Source: Arthrobacter sp. SLBN-83 (lineage in GTDB: Bacteria; Actinomycetota; Actinomycetes; Actinomycetales; Micrococcaceae). Taken from it: DNA of 64,000 nt. How positions within the stretch are numbered: position 1 is the stretch's first letter; the number at the start of each line of letters is the position of its first letter. Shown here piece after piece: positions 9,441-17,044 of this stretch. Under the pieces are notes generated by a model. That model saw only the letters and a list, made by a program, of their open reading frames with translations. It ran no database searches and was not told the origin of the DNA. Where the stretch lies: positions 4,154,001-4,218,000 of the forward strand of contig NZ_VFMX01000001.1 of assembly GCF_006715285.1 (NCBI RefSeq), in the 5' to 3' direction. A program made the position numbers and the translations under genes.

Positions 9441-9742
9441 ACTTCTCCTGCATCATTGCTGGGTGGATCGATGAGTGGTCACAGTGTCTAGGACCTACAA
9501 GGACAAACACAAATCTTTGTGGTCACGGTCACAGATTTTCCCGTCATGTCCCGAACGCTTTCAGCCTGGCTGGCGGAAACCGCCCCGGCAGCACAGTCGC
9601 TGGCATGCCGACGCCCGATAAAGCAGGATTCGCCGACGCATCAACATATGATGAGTAGGGCGGCAGGACCGTCCGGCTTCGGCTCTGCCGAGGCAAACAT
9701 TACTCCCAACACGGCATCCGGCGTTAGGTTTTGGTCTCTCAA
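9441..9742. other. intergenic region between divergent pyc and parA
   Basis: No coding sequence is convincing here. It must contain the pyc promoter (minus strand) and the parA promoter (plus strand). Visible items are a near-palindrome at 9508-9521 (CACAAA TC TTTGTG) and three GGTCAC words close together (9478-9483, 9521-9526, 9527-9532). On the plus strand TATGAT at 9647-9652 could be a -10 element about 90 nt before parA, with a poor -35. The TF that would bind the palindrome is not identifiable. Confidence 0.5.
9508..9521. promoter_or_regulatory. inverted repeat, candidate operator upstream of pyc
   Basis: CACAAA and TTTGTG separated by 2 nt form a dyad about 70 nt upstream of the pyc start codon, where a regulator could act on the pyc promoter. 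Assignment to a regulator is not possible from sequence alone. Confidence 0.35.
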
Positions 9743-10561
9743 GTGCAAGTAGTCAGCATCAGCAGCCTCAAGGGTGGAGTCGGCAAGACTTCCGTCACCA
9801 CAGGATTGGCGTCTGCGGCGCTGGCCGCGGGAGTACGCACGCTGGTGGTGGACCTCGATCCGCATGCCGACGCCACCACCGCCCTGGGTGTCCAGCCGGG
9901 CGACCAGTTGGATATTGGCAGGATGCTCAAGAGCCCCCGCAGGGCAAAACTGGCGGAGAACGTGGTCCACAGCAGCTGGGCTGACCGAACCCCCACAAAC
10001 GGTTCCGGGCCCGCCGTCCTGGATGTCGCCGTCGGCTCCGCTTACACAGGGATCTACGACCGGCCAGACTTGGGCCGCCGCGACCTCCGCCGGCTTTCCG
10101 CCGTTCTTGCCGGCGCCGACGACTACCAGCTGGTGCTGATCGACTGCCCTCCGTCCCTCAACGGCCTGACGCGCATGGCCTGGGCCGCCAGCGACAAGGT
10201 TGCCCTGGTTGCCGAACCCGGCCTGTTCTCGGTGGCCGGGACGGAACGCACCATGCGGGCCATCCAGCTGTTCAAGCAGGAGTTCGCTCCGAACCTGTCT
10301 CCGGCCGGGATCGTGGCAAACCGCGTCCGGAGCGGCTCGTCGGAGCACACCTACCGCCTGGCTGAAATGGAGTCCATGTTCGGTGAACTCCTCCTGAACC
10401 CGCGCATACCGGAACAGGCCAACTGGCAGCAGATCCAGGGCGCCGCCCATCCCGTCCACCACTGGCCCGGGGACTCGGCCAAGTCGGCCGCCGGCCTGTT
10501 TGACGACCTTTTGTCCAACCTGATGGCCACCCGCAGCGGCCTGCGGAGCCGGGCCCGCTAG
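9743..10561 (+). CDS. ParA-family ATPase (orphan, no ParB nearby)
   Basis: A 272-residue P-loop ATPase of the ParA/MinD superfamily, probably positioning DNA or a protein complex. The deviant Walker A LKGGVGKTS is at about residues 9-17, the switch region VDLDPHADAT follows at about 38-47, and Walker B is LIDCPPSLNG. The frame is open to a TTG at 9731, but GTG at 9743 gives the product MQVVSISSLKGGVGKT, which matches relatives; I saw no good ribosome site for either. No parB, parS-like TGTTTCACGTGAAACA or partner gene is visible. Its stop is followed by a strong terminator shared with the converging MerR gene. It is distinct from the Soj-type ParA at 23958-24857. Confidence 0.85.
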   Translation: MQVVSISSLKGGVGKTSVTTGLASAALAAGVRTLVVDLDPHADATTALGVQPGDQLDIGRMLKSPRRAKLAENVVHSSWADRTPTNGSGPAVLDVAVGSAYTGIYDRPDLGRRDLRRLSAVLAGADDYQLVLIDCPPSLNGLTRMAWAASDKVALVAEPGLFSVAGTERTMRAIQLFKQEFAPNLSPAGIVANRVRSGSSEHTYRLAEMESMFGELLLNPRIPEQANWQQIQGAAHPVHHWPGDSAKSAAGLFDDLLSNLMATRSGLRSRAR

Positions 10562-10606
10562 GCCGGAAGCTGGTCAAACCCCCTAGAGGGCCCGTGCTTA
10601 AACGTT

Positions 10607-10640
10607 CAGGGGCCGTCCTCCAACCGGAGGACGGCCCCTG
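10607..10640. terminator. bidirectional intrinsic terminator
   Basis: A 15-bp perfect stem (10607-10621 with 10626-10640) and a 4-nt AACC loop lie between the converging parA and MerR genes. The stem is GC-rich in the middle; the U-tract is weak on both sides. Confidence 0.88.
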
Positions 10641-10657
10641 ATCTGTTGATCTACGGG

Positions 10658-11251
10658 TCAGCTGATCTTCCGGGCGGCCCGGCGCTTGCTGAGTTCATCA
10701 TCGGGAAAGGACTGCTCGGCTGCGTGTTCGCTGGGCAGCGACGCCAGGCTGCCTTCCACCTCGCGCCACACCCGCCCAACGGCAATGCCGAAGACGCCCT
10801 GGCCGCCCTGGACCAGGTCAATGACCTCATCTGCCGACGTGCATTCGTAAACGCTGGCGCCGTCGCTCATAAGCGTGATCTGCGCCAGGTCCTCAACCCC
10901 ACGCTCGCGCAGGTGTTCCACTGCGGTGCGGATCTGCTGCAGGGACACACCGGTATCGAGGAGCCGCTTGACCACCTTGAGCACCAGGATGTCGCGGAAT
11001 CCGTACAGCCGCTGGGATCCGGATCCTGCGGCGCCCCGGACGGCCGGTTCCACGAGGCCGGTACGGGCCCAGTAATCAAGCTGGCGGTAGGTGATGCCTG
11101 CAGCCTTGCAGGCGGTGGGCCCGCGGTAGCCGGCGTCTTCGTCCAGTACGGGTAGGTCCTCGGTAAACAGGAGGCCCTGGGCACCACTTACGGGCACAGC
11201 AACACCAGCCTTGGGCTGCTTTAGCCCACCTGCTTCGCCTTTGGGACTCAC
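10658..11251 (-). CDS. MerR-family transcriptional regulator, Rv1830 (ResR) type
   Basis: A 197-residue DNA-binding regulator. The MerR winged-helix begins at YRGPTACKAAGITYRQLDYW and continues through RLYGFRDIL; the C-terminal part carries a dimerisation helix and a small domain, with no metal-binding cysteines. The frame is open upstream to 11338, but GTG 11251 has AAGGAGG at ideal spacing and gives VSPKGEAG, so I take that start. It is the last member of a block with the order of M. tuberculosis Rv1830-Rv1829-Rv1828-Rv1827-Rv1826. In mycobacteria the Rv1830 product controls growth and recovery from drugs. Some 230 bp separate it from the DUF151 gene, so it probably has its own promoter, near which TTAAGG repeats occur. 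Confidence 0.85.
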   Translation of the reverse strand: MSPKGEAGGLKQPKAGVAVPVSGAQGLLFTEDLPVLDEDAGYRGPTACKAAGITYRQLDYWARTGLVEPAVRGAAGSGSQRLYGFRDILVLKVVKRLLDTGVSLQQIRTAVEHLRERGVEDLAQITLMSDGASVYECTSADEVIDLVQGGQGVFGIAVGRVWREVEGSLASLPSEHAAEQSFPDDELSKRRAARKIS

Positions 11252-11451
11252 CTGGATCCTCCTTGTCGTACGCTCCCTTGGTACTGATACGGCTGCTGGG
11301 CCTGAAGACCATGCGTGTAATTTTTCCGCGGGGCGCACTTTCCAGTGTGACTTGCGCGGCTGCCGTAAGCAAGGAAACTTGATACTTCGACGTTAGGCCC
11401 GGCGGGTCCGGAGGTCAAAGACCTTCGGGGCTTTGAAGAGGCGTGTCGAAA

Positions 11452-11486
11452 CTTTCAGCCTTAACTTTAACCTTAACGTGACCTTA
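11452..11486 (-). promoter_or_regulatory. cluster of GTTAAGG-type direct repeats upstream of the MerR gene
   Basis: Read on the minus strand, the segment contains CTAAGGT, GTTAAGG, TTAAAG and GTTAAGG in close succession, spaced about 10-12 nt apart. It begins at the DUF151 stop codon and runs towards the promoter region of the MerR gene at 10658-11251. A regularly spaced repeat on one face of the helix is what a MerR or other dimeric regulator would bind, possibly for autoregulation. The protein that binds is inferred. Confidence 0.4.
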
Positions 11487-11987
11487 GCCGTCGAAATCCT
11501 CGGGCTCCACGTCGTCCAGGAACTCGCGGAAGCGGCGCATTTCGCGTTCCTCATCGACGGTGGGGCCGGGCTCGGTGTCCTCCCCCTCGTCGTGCTCGGT
11601 AATGCGGACTCCAGCCTCGTCCATCACCGAATCGGCGCACCAGATCCGGCACTTGGCGCGCAGTGCCACCGCCAGCGCGTCCGAAGCACGCGAGCTGACC
11701 GTGGTTCCGTTCTCGAACTGCAGCTGCCCGTAGAAAATGTTGTCCTCGACCGCCACGATGTTCACGCTGACCACGGAGTGGCCCAGGGACTCCACGACGT
11801 CCACGAGCAGGTCATGGGTCATGGGCCGGGGCGGGACCACACCCTGCTGGGCCAGTGCGATGGCGCTGGCTTCCGGGGTGCCGATCCAGATGGGCACGTG
11901 GCGTTCGCCGTGCATCTCCTTGAGCAGGACCAGCGGCTGGTTGGAAGGCAGTTCAATGCGAACGCCTACAATCTCGACTTCAATCAT
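11484..11987 (-). CDS. bifunctional nuclease family protein (DUF151)
   Basis: A 167-residue protein of the DUF151 (BFN) family, homologous to M. tuberculosis Rv1829. The conserved core is present: VGVRIELPSNQPLVLLKE, the IWIGTPEASAIALAQQG segment, and RASDALAVALR. A long acidic tail (about residues 130-167) follows. Plant members have DNase/RNase activity; the bacterial role is poorly defined. ATG 11987 overlaps the stop of the upstream ftsR-like gene by one base (TGATG), so the pair is coupled. Function here is inferred from family and neighbourhood only. Confidence 0.88.
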   Translation of the reverse strand: MIEVEIVGVRIELPSNQPLVLLKEMHGERHVPIWIGTPEASAIALAQQGVVPPRPMTHDLLVDVVESLGHSVVSVNIVAVEDNIFYGQLQFENGTTVSSRASDALAVALRAKCRIWCADSVMDEAGVRITEHDEGEDTEPGPTVDEEREMRRFREFLDDVEPEDFDG

Positions 11988-12709
11988 CAGATGTCCATGC
12001 GTGAGATGTGGTCCTGCACCAGGGCCCTGTGCAGGGTGAGGCAGAGGTCGCTGATTTCGCGGGCGGCCTCGGCTGCCCGCGCCTGCGATGCCGAATCCTT
12101 GCGGGAGGCAAGCGGCGCGACCGCACGTTCCACCAGGCCGAATTCCCTTTCGGCCGCTGCCTGGAAGGGCCTCAGGTGACGGGGTTCCAGGCCGTGGCTT
12201 TCCAACTGGACGCAGGCGCGGGCAACCTGGAGGGCGTGCTCGTCGAACTGTCCGTTGCTGTGGCTGATGAGGCCGAAGCTCAAGAGGGACTGCAGCAGGG
12301 GAACGCTGGCGCCGGATTCTGTGCGGAGCTGTTCCTCGCTGAGCTTTCGGCCGCGGTTCTGCAGCTCGGCGGCCAGCTCGTCGGAAACGATGCGGGGCGA
12401 AACCACGACGCCGGGCGGCAGGTTCTCCGGGCGCTCTCCCCTGTCGATGGCATCAAGATAGTCCTTGATGACTTTCAGGGGCAGGTACTGATCCCGCTGC
12501 AGGGCCAGCACAAAGCGCAGCCGCTCGACGTCGCCGTCCGAATACTGGCGGTACCCGGCAGGGGTGCGCCGCGGGTTGATGAGTCCCTTTTCCTCAAGGA
12601 ACCGGATCTTCGAAGCGGTCATGCCCGGGAAGTCGGCGCTGAGCTGGGCGAGGACTTCGCCGATGTTCAGGACCTGGGGGCCCCGGCGTTCCGGTTGTGC
12701 CATTGCCAC
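11987..12709 (-). CDS. ftsR: MerR-family regulator, FtsR/Rv1828 type
   Basis: A 240-residue regulator homologous to Rv1828, whose Corynebacterium relative FtsR activates ftsZ. The helix-turn-helix begins at VLNIGEVLAQLSADFPGMT, followed by the wing residues PRRTPAGYRQYS and the dimerisation helix VERLRFVLALQRDQYLPLKVI. The C-terminal two-thirds forms a larger effector or oligomerisation domain of unknown ligand. GarA lies just upstream (stop 12727, start 12709), and DUF151 begins at its stop. The gene symbol rests on neighbourhood plus family match, so treat it as probable. Confidence 0.87.
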   Translation of the reverse strand: MAMAQPERRGPQVLNIGEVLAQLSADFPGMTASKIRFLEEKGLINPRRTPAGYRQYSDGDVERLRFVLALQRDQYLPLKVIKDYLDAIDRGERPENLPPGVVVSPRIVSDELAAELQNRGRKLSEEQLRTESGASVPLLQSLLSFGLISHSNGQFDEHALQVARACVQLESHGLEPRHLRPFQAAAEREFGLVERAVAPLASRKDSASQARAAEAAREISDLCLTLHRALVQDHISRMDI

Positions 12710-12726
12710 AGGCAGTGGTCCCCGGG

Positions 12727-13203
12727 TCAGCTGCGGCCTGCAGCCGTGGCAGGGCTCAGGTAGAAGGTGAGGCGGAACTTGCCGATCTGGACTTCGCTGC
12801 CGGACTTCAGCTCAACGCGGTCCACCCGGTCATGGTTGACGTAAGTGCCGTTGAGGCTGTTCTTGTCCACCACTTCGAAGCTGCGCGCGGTGCGCCGGAA
12901 TTCGACGTGGCGGCGCGACACCGTGACGTCGTCCAGGAAGATGTCCGCGTCCGGGTGGCGGCCCGCGGTGGTCACGTCCGAGTCCAGCAGGAACCGGGCA
13001 CCGGCATTCGGGCCACTGTGGGCCACGAGCAGCGCCGATCCTGCGGGCAGCGCCTCAACCGAGTTGCGCTCGTCCGAGGACAGCTTGGGCGCGATGGTGG
13101 GTTCGTCGGTGACGGGGGTGAGATGGATCGAGGTGGTCTCCGACGCCCTAGCCGCACCCGTGCCGTAATCCCCATCGGCAGGGTTGTGTCTGTGGCCAGC
13201 CAT
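12727..13203 (-). CDS. garA: FHA-domain phosphoprotein GarA/OdhI
   Basis: A 158-residue regulator of central metabolism in actinobacteria: unphosphorylated, it binds and inhibits 2-oxoglutarate dehydrogenase and affects glutamate enzymes. The N-terminal phosphorylation motif ETTS (residues 22-25), target of PknB/PknG in mycobacteria, is intact. The FHA domain occupies about 55-145, with the phosphothreonine-binding residues of GRHPDADI (81-88), VSRRHVEF (95-102) and NSLNGTYVN (115-123). The gene is followed immediately by the MerR regulator and lies downstream of gcvH, as in mycobacteria. This supports the assignment strongly. Confidence 0.93.
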   Translation of the reverse strand: MAGHRHNPADGDYGTGAARASETTSIHLTPVTDEPTIAPKLSSDERNSVEALPAGSALLVAHSGPNAGARFLLDSDVTTAGRHPDADIFLDDVTVSRRHVEFRRTARSFEVVDKNSLNGTYVNHDRVDRVELKSGSEVQIGKFRLTFYLSPATAAGRS

Positions 13204-13359
13204 GGATTCCTCCTCTTAGACGTTGCGGGCACCAAACCCGCAACCAACGTTTGCTCTACCGGACCTGCCAGGGGGTCCGGCACCGGCTCCCGTTCCCGGC
13301 TTGACGTGCGAAGACGCGTTGCCTGCGGCGCGGGGCCGGACCGGAATTACCGGTTAGCT

Positions 13360-13746
13360 TTAGCCTACCTGTTGTTCGTACTCGGATGCACTGAGCAAAG
13401 ACTCAACGGCGTCGGGTTCTGCGAGTTTGACCTCGATGAGCCAGCCGTCACCGTAGGGATCGGTGTTGATCAAGGCTGAATCGCTGTCCAGCGAGTCATT
13501 GCGGCCCACGACTTCACCGGAAACGGGTGCGTAGATGTCGCTCACGCTCTTGGTCGACTCGACTTCGCCCACCACTTCGTTTGCCGTAATCTTCGTGCCC
13601 ACTTCGGGCATCTGGGCGTAAACGACATCTCCAAGGGCGTCCTGGGCAAAGTCGGTGATTCCCACGCGGACCACGCCATCGGCATTGGGGGCGGTGACCC
13701 ACTCATGTTCCGCGGTGTAGGACAGGTCTTCGGGAATGTTGCTCAT
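13360..13746 (-). CDS. gcvH: glycine cleavage system H protein
   Basis: Carries the aminomethyl group on a lipoyl arm between the P, T and L proteins of glycine decarboxylation. The 128-residue protein contains the lipoylation motif GEVESTKSVSDIYAP, with Lys66 as the lipoyl site, after the usual YTAEHEW start. GTG/ATG choices upstream extend the frame to 13875, but ATG 13746 gives the family start MSNIPEDL and has GAAAGG upstream. gcvP and gcvT are not in the window; gcvH is separate from them in mycobacteria too. On the minus strand a -10-like TATACT sits about 75 nt upstream, followed by a short hairpin in the leader. Confidence 0.93.
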   Translation of the reverse strand: MSNIPEDLSYTAEHEWVTAPNADGVVRVGITDFAQDALGDVVYAQMPEVGTKITANEVVGEVESTKSVSDIYAPVSGEVVGRNDSLDSDSALINTDPYGDGWLIEVKLAEPDAVESLLSASEYEQQVG

Positions 13747-13913
13747 GGGGGGCCTTTCATCGGGGTACACGCCAATGTCAAAAGGGGCCCGCAAAACGGG
13801 CCGCCGCTGAAAGTATAGGCATAACTGCCGGGCCCGGCACGGGGGCTTTCTGACAAGATGGGGCCATGAATGCAAGCATCGGTGCAGCGTCCCCGGAACT
13901 GGGCGGGTAGGCC

Positions 13914-14783
13914 ATGCCGGAACTGCCTGAAGTCGCCGGCCTCGCCGGGTTCCTGGATGAACAACTACGGGGCTGCGTGGTCACCAAACTGCAGATCGTC
14001 TCCTTTGCCGTACTCAAGACGGCGGATCCACCCTTCAACGCCATCGAGGGACGCATGGTGTCAGGCGTACGCAGGTTCGGAAAGTTCATCAGCATCGACA
14101 CGGACGGCGTGTCGCTGGTGTTCCACCTGGCGCGGGCAGGCTGGGTGCGTTTCACCGACTCCCCTGCCGACAGCCAGCTCCGGATGGGCAAAGGCCTCAT
14201 AGCGGTCAGGTGTGCGTTCTCGGGTCCGGAGGGGCCCCGCGGGCTGGACCTGACGGAGGCGGGCACCAAGAAGAGCCTGGCCGTCTACGTGGTGCGGGAC
14301 CCGCAGGAGGTACCGGGCATCGCCACGCTGGGTCCGGATCCCTTTACCGAGGCGTTCGACGCCGACATGCTGGCTGAAATCCTGGCCGGCAGTTCCCAGC
14401 AAATCAAGGGACTCCTGCGCAGCCAGAGCGTCATTGCAGGCATCGGAAATGCCTACAGCGACGAAATCCTGCATGCCGCCCGGATCTCGCCCTTCGCAAT
14501 CGCAAAGTCCCTGGACCGGGACACCGTGCAGGTGTTGTACGACGCCATCCACAGCGTGTTGGGCGAGGCGCTGGCCGAGGCCAGCGGCAAGCCTCCCAAG
14601 GACTTGAAGGACGTCAAGCGCAGCCACATGCGGGTGCACGCCCGGACCGGCCAGCCCTGCCCTGTATGCGGCGACACCGTCCGGGAGGTGTCTTTCGCGG
14701 ACACGGCCCTGCAGTACTGCCCCACGTGCCAGACCAAAGGCAAGATCCTGGCGGACCGCAGGACCTCGAAGTTCCTGAAGTAG
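13914..14783 (+). CDS. Fpg/Nei family DNA glycosylase/AP lyase
   Basis: A 289-residue base-excision repair glycosylase and AP lyase. The Fpg/Nei N-terminus MPELPEV provides the catalytic Pro2 and Glu3. A helix-two-turn-helix region is present (QSVIAGIGNAYSDEIL). The C-terminal zinc finger is complete, with two Cys pairs (CPVC ... CPTC) separated by about 16 residues. ATG 13914 is the only start that keeps the catalytic proline at position 2. It is divergent from gcvH. Whether it removes oxidised purines (Fpg-like) or pyrimidines (Nei-like) cannot be decided by eye, so no gene symbol is given. Confidence 0.9.
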   Translation: MPELPEVAGLAGFLDEQLRGCVVTKLQIVSFAVLKTADPPFNAIEGRMVSGVRRFGKFISIDTDGVSLVFHLARAGWVRFTDSPADSQLRMGKGLIAVRCAFSGPEGPRGLDLTEAGTKKSLAVYVVRDPQEVPGIATLGPDPFTEAFDADMLAEILAGSSQQIKGLLRSQSVIAGIGNAYSDEILHAARISPFAIAKSLDRDTVQVLYDAIHSVLGEALAEASGKPPKDLKDVKRSHMRVHARTGQPCPVCGDTVREVSFADTALQYCPTCQTKGKILADRRTSKFLK

Positions 14784-14899
14784 GAGAATCCGGGTACCGA
14801 AGCCTGCAATTCGGGACTTCCGGTCCTGCCCGGACATACCCCTGGGGCGTAGCGTCTTGATCAAGGCTCGCAAGTCTCGATCAGTTCTAAGGGGCCACA

Positions 14900-16669
14900 A
14901 TGCGCCGGTCTCGATTCGCCATCATCGGAACAGCCTTGGCCCTCGCCCTTGGCGGTGGCCCCGGGGGCACTGCCTTGGCGCCGCCCGCGGCTACCGCGGC
15001 GGCAGCCTCGCAGCAGAGCGTTCAGGCGTCGATGGCGGTCCTGCAGGTTGGCGACGACGCGATCATTCAGCACTATGAGCAGCTCGGCGGCAGCGCTTCA
15101 TTCCTCGGCACGCCCGTCGGCAGCGCGTATGACATCGCTGGGGGTCGCGCCCAGGACTACACCGCTGGCACGATCTATTGGAGCCCCGGCACTGGGGCGC
15201 GCGAGGTTCACGGCGCCATCCGCGGCCACTACCTGGCACTGGGCGGGCCCGCCGGGTTCTTTGGCTTCCCCCTGACAGACGAGGCCGCCACCCCCGGCGG
15301 CGGCGGCGCATACAACGACTTCGCCCGCGGCACCATCTACTGGAGCCCAGGCACCGGAGCGCACGAGGTGCACGGCGCCATCCGCGGCCACTACCTGGCA
15401 CTGGGCGGGCCCGCCGGGTTCTTTGGCTTCCCCCTGACAGACGAGACCGCCACCCCCGGCGGCGCATACAACGACTTCGCCCGCGGCACCATCTACTGGA
15501 GCCCCGGCACCGGAGCGCACGAGGTACACGGCGCCATCCGCGGCCACTACCTGGCACTGGGCGGGCCCGCCGGGTTCTTTGGCTTCCCCCTGACAGACGA
15601 GACCGCCACCCCCGGCGGCGGCGCATACAACGACTTCGCCCGCGGCACCATCTACTGGAGCCCCGGCACCGGAGCGCACGAGGTGCACGGCGCCATCCGC
15701 GCACGCTATCTCGAGCTCGGCGGGCCGGCCGGCTTGCTCGGATTCCCCGTCACGGACGAGTCGGGCGCCCCCGACGGGGCCGGCAGGTACAACCACTTCA
15801 GCGGCACGAACGCCGGCTCGTCGATCTACTGGTCGCCTGCCACGGGAGCCCACGAAGTGTACGGAGCCATCCGGGCCCAGTGGGCGGCCCTCGGTTGGGA
15901 GCGCAGCCGGCTCGGTTACCCCACCAGCGGCGAGTACGGCATCACGGGCGGGCGCCGGAACGACTTCCAGCACGGTTCGATCCTGTGGCACGCGGCCAGC
16001 GGCAGGACCGAGGTGGTCTACACCAGCGTCCCGTCAGCGCTTCTGGGCGTAGATCTCGAGCGCATTCCGACCATCCAGAAGGTTGTCGCACTGACGTTCG
16101 ACGCCGGCGCCAACGATGCCGCCCTCCGATCGATCCTCGCCACCCTCGCAGCCAGTGGCGTGCCCGGTACGTTCTTCCTCACCGGAGATTGGGTCAATCA
16201 GTTCCCCTCCGACGCGGCGCTGATCTACAACGCGGGGCATCGGATCGGCAACCATTCCATGACCCACCCGGACTTCACCGCCCTGACCGACGCCCAGATC
16301 GCAGCCGAGATCAGCAGCGCGCAGAGGACCATCGAGGCCGCTGGAGGCGACCCCCTCCCGTTCCTCCGCTTCCCGTTCGGGGCCCGCAATTCCCGTACGA
16401 TCGCAGACGTGAATGCCGCCGGCTATGCGGCAATCCGGTGGACCGTTGACACGCTGGGCTGGGAAGGCACCATGAACGGAACGCGGGGCCCGGACTTTAT
16501 CGTCCAGCGCGTTATGGCATCCGCGCAGCCCGGGGAGATCGTGCTGATGCACCTCGGCGCGAACCCCGACGACGGCTCAACACTTGACGCCGCGGCCCTC
16601 CCACAGGTGATCTCCCAGCTTCGGGCGGCAGGCTACGGCTTCGTCACCCTGGACGCCGCCCTCGGCTAG
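14900..16669 (+). CDS. secreted LGFP-repeat protein with C-terminal polysaccharide deacetylase (NodB) domain
   Basis: A 589-residue exported enzyme likely acting on the cell envelope. The N-terminus has a basic start and a hydrophobic core, with an AAAA region near residue 35 as a probable signal peptidase site. Six LGFP repeats follow (about residues 48-375), the type thought to bind cell-wall polymers. The NodB domain covers about 395-585. It has the catalytic-base motif TFDAG (Asp401), the HxxxH zinc pair at His452/His456, RFPFGAR, RWTVDTLGW and a terminal MHLG. The second Asp of the usual TFDDG motif, normally a zinc ligand, is Ala402. Repeats 2-4 are nearly identical in DNA. AAGGGG precedes ATG 14900. 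Substrate (peptidoglycan or another glycan) is unknown. Confidence 0.88.
   Translation: MRRSRFAIIGTALALALGGGPGGTALAPPAATAAAASQQSVQASMAVLQVGDDAIIQHYEQLGGSASFLGTPVGSAYDIAGGRAQDYTAGTIYWSPGTGAREVHGAIRGHYLALGGPAGFFGFPLTDEAATPGGGGAYNDFARGTIYWSPGTGAHEVHGAIRGHYLALGGPAGFFGFPLTDETATPGGAYNDFARGTIYWSPGTGAHEVHGAIRGHYLALGGPAGFFGFPLTDETATPGGGAYNDFARGTIYWSPGTGAHEVHGAIRARYLELGGPAGLLGFPVTDESGAPDGAGRYNHFSGTNAGSSIYWSPATGAHEVYGAIRAQWAALGWERSRLGYPTSGEYGITGGRRNDFQHGSILWHAASGRTEVVYTSVPSALLGVDLERIPTIQKVVALTFDAGANDAALRSILATLAASGVPGTFFLTGDWVNQFPSDAALIYNAGHRIGNHSMTHPDFTALTDAQIAAEISSAQRTIEAAGGDPLPFLRFPFGARNSRTIADVNAAGYAAIRWTVDTLGWEGTMNGTRGPDFIVQRVMASAQPGEIVLMHLGANPDDGSTLDAAALPQVISQLRAAGYGFVTLDAALG
15209..15685 (+). repeat. 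three near-identical LGFP-coding tandem repeats
   Basis: Units start at 15209, 15371 and 15527, with the next, diverged unit at 15686, giving lengths of 162, 156 and 159 bp. Nearly all bases match between units. The length differences equal one or two glycine codons in the run before the AYNDFARG segment (four, two and three Gly). This is the pattern expected from recent unequal recombination plus slippage in a GGC run. Confidence 0.93.
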
Positions 16670-16712
16670 CCGGCCCGCTGTGATGGCGCGTCCCGCCCAG
16701 GACACCCCCGTC

Positions 16713-16750
16713 CGGACAAACCACCCCCGGCCTCCTGGGTGATTTGTCCG
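16713..16750. terminator. hairpin after the LGFP deacetylase gene
   Basis: A 14-bp stem with one mismatch (16713-16726 with 16737-16750) and a loop of 10 nt, 44 nt past the stop codon. The U-tract is absent or weak, so termination efficiency is uncertain. Confidence 0.6.
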
Positions 16751-16787
16751 AAGGAAGGTGCGCGGCCACTCATGACCACGACGCCAA

Positions 16788-16831
16788 AAAAGCGGAAAGC
16801 GCCGGAGAATTCTCCGGCGCTTTCCGCTTTT
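16788..16831 (-). terminator. large perfect palindrome, terminator of tRNA-Pro
   Basis: A 22-bp perfect inverted repeat centred at GAGAATTCTC. On the minus strand it follows the tRNA-Pro 3' end within a few bases and is followed by a run of T (six in a row), as in a factor-independent terminator. Confidence 0.85.
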
Positions 16832-16834
16832 AGG

Positions 16835-16908
<74 letters not shown>

Positions 16909-17044
16909 CTGGTTCCGCCGTTCTCCGCTGAACTCAACCCGAAGGTTTTCATCAGCAGTCCGGCCGAACCACCTAGAAGAGCTTACACGATCCGGAGGGG
17001 TGCCTGTGACACTTTCCGGCGATCGGCTCCAAGGTGTGTCGCAA

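Noticed and set aside
13747..13913. Glycine riboswitch in front of gcvH
   Set aside because: Only one short GGCCCG/CGGGCC hairpin is visible; the tandem aptamer core and length needed for a glycine riboswitch are absent.
15209..15685. Possible CRISPR or mobile-element repeats in the LGFP gene
   Set aside because: Units are contiguous coding repeats in one frame, lacking spacers or terminal inverted repeats.
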